The notes below the pieces were generated by a model that saw only the letters and a list, made by a program, of their open reading frames with translations, was not told where the DNA came from and made no database searches. A DNA stretch of 19,241 nt from Saccoglossus kowalevskii (lineage: Eukaryota; Hemichordata; Enteropneusta; Harrimaniidae): NCBI RefSeq assembly GCF_000003605.2, contig NW_003143796.1:523976-543216 (forward strand), in the 5' to 3' direction. The translations under genes and the position numbers were made by a program. Shown here piece by piece: positions 18,391-19,241 of this stretch; positions within the stretch are counted from its first letter, which is position 1, and each line of letters starts with the position of its first letter.

Positions 18391-19241
18391 AAGACATTGG
18401 AGGTATTTCTGAGACACTGGAGGTATTTCTAAGACAGCAGAGGTATTTCTGAGACAGTGGAGGTATTTCTAAGACAGCAGAGGTATTTCTAAGACAGCAG
18501 AGGTATTTCTGAGACAGTGGAGGTATTTCTGAGACAGTGGAGGTATTTCTAAGACAGTGGAGGTATTTCTAAGACAGCAGAGGTATTTCTAAGACAGCAG
18601 AGGTATTTCTAAGACAATGGAGGTATTTCTAAGACAATGGAGGTATTTCTGAGACAGTGGTGGTATTTCTAAGACAGTGGAGGTATTTCTAAGACAGCAC
18701 AGGTATTTCTAAGACAATGGAGGTATTTCTAAAACAGTGTAGGTATTTCTAAGACAATGGAGGTATTTCTGAGACAGTGGAGGTATTTCTAAGACATTGG
18801 AGGTATTTTTAAGACAGTGGAGGTATTTCTGAGACATTGGAGGTATTTCTAAGACAGTGGAGGTATTTCTGAGACAGTGGAGTTATTTCTAAGACGGTGG
18901 AGGTATTTCTAAGACATTGGAGGTATTTCTGAGACAGTGGAGGTATTTCTAAGACAGTGAAGATATTTCTAAGACAGCAGAGGTATTTCTGAGACAGTGC
19001 AGGTATTTCTAAGAAAGTGAAGGTATTTCTAAGACAGCAGAGGTATTTCTGAGACAGTGGAGGTATTTCTAAGACAGTGAAGGTATTTCTAAGACAGGAG
19101 AGGTATTTCTAAGACAATGGAGGTATTTCTAAGACAGTGGAGGTATTTCTAAGACAGCAGAGGTATTTCTAAGATAATGGAGGTATTTCTAAGACAGTGG
19201 AGGTATTTCTGAGACAGTGTATGTATTTCTAAGATAATGGA
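18391..19241 (+). repeat. 20-bp minisatellite, 42 complete units, open-ended
   Basis: The unit is AGGTATTTCTAAGACAGTGG. A partial unit occupies 18391-18400, then 42 complete units run from 18401 to 19240 with no insertion or deletion, and the array continues past the window end. The first ten bases are almost invariant. Variation concentrates at unit position 11 (A or G) and positions 16-20 (AGTGG, AGCAG, AATGG, ATTGG and rarer forms). Both TCTAAG and TCTGAG contain a stop (TAA or TGA), and the 20-bp period cycles all frames, so the plus strand cannot encode protein. The minus strand is stopped by TAG in A-type units. The array is non-coding and is expected to be length-polymorphic. Confidence 0.97.
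18921..19100 (+). repeat. 60-bp higher-order repeat inside the minisatellite, 3 copies
   Basis: Three consecutive triplets share the same order of unit types: a GAGACAGTG(G/C) unit, an AAGA(C/A)AGTGA unit, then an AAGACAG(C/G)AG unit, at 18921, 18981 and 19041. The GTGA ending is almost confined to this block. This indicates a recent three-unit duplication event on top of the older 20-bp array. Confidence 0.75.

Noticed and set aside
18391-19241. CRISPR array
   Set aside because: Units are contiguous 20-mers without spacers, and the context is eukaryotic.
18391-19241. Repeat-protein coding array
   Set aside because: Each unit carries TAA or TGA in the plus strand and the 20-bp period rotates it through all frames; the minus strand is stopped by TAG in most units.

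Overview
The window looks like intergenic and/or intronic DNA from an animal nuclear genome. It is strongly A+T-rich, is punctuated by homopolymer runs, microsatellites and degenerate transposon copies, and has no long open frame on either strand (the longest is 143 codons, in low-complexity sequence). Nothing resembles a bacterial operon, an rRNA, a functional tRNA or a CRISPR array. The best taxonomic hint is the element at 15737-16440. Its central array of ~157-bp monomers between short hairpin-bearing arms matches the published layout of 'pearl' (Helentron-like) elements of bivalve molluscs. I therefore lean to a marine lophotrochozoan, probably a mollusc, as an inference and not a demonstration.

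Layout. 1-340: an imperfect palindrome (212-336) in otherwise featureless DNA. 340-4200: AT-rich unique sequence with a GC-rich hairpin (1072-1105), a (CTT)6 tract, a G14 run and a G-rich/C9 pair. 4237-4780: the best plus-strand gene candidate, a possible exon with an ATG at 4699 and a consensus splice donor at 4781; the gene is not recognised. 4781-9680: long AT-rich DNA, which would be intron 1 if that exon is real, containing a tRNA-derived SINE (about 7276-7436). 9685-9964 minus: a weak two-exon candidate. 10181-10345: a ~98-bp AT-rich duplication. 12197-13958: two copies of a ~210-bp foldback MITE, a nested inverted repeat, a ~131-bp direct duplication and an RFX X-box-like palindrome. 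15737-16440: the pearl-like element. 16646-16744: degenerate 'aggtggtcac' repeats. 17298-17486: a third, shorter MITE with the same 10-bp termini. 18391-19241: a 20-bp minisatellite of 42 complete indel-free units running off the window end, with type-specific variants and local higher-order periods of 60 and 120 bp.

The genes cannot be said to work together. At most one exon, and possibly a second weak exon pair on the other strand, are present. The main biology visible is repeat biology: several generations of non-autonomous DNA elements, one SINE, and an expanded tandem array. Exon calls need transcript or homology evidence; repeat calls rest on sequence that can be read directly.
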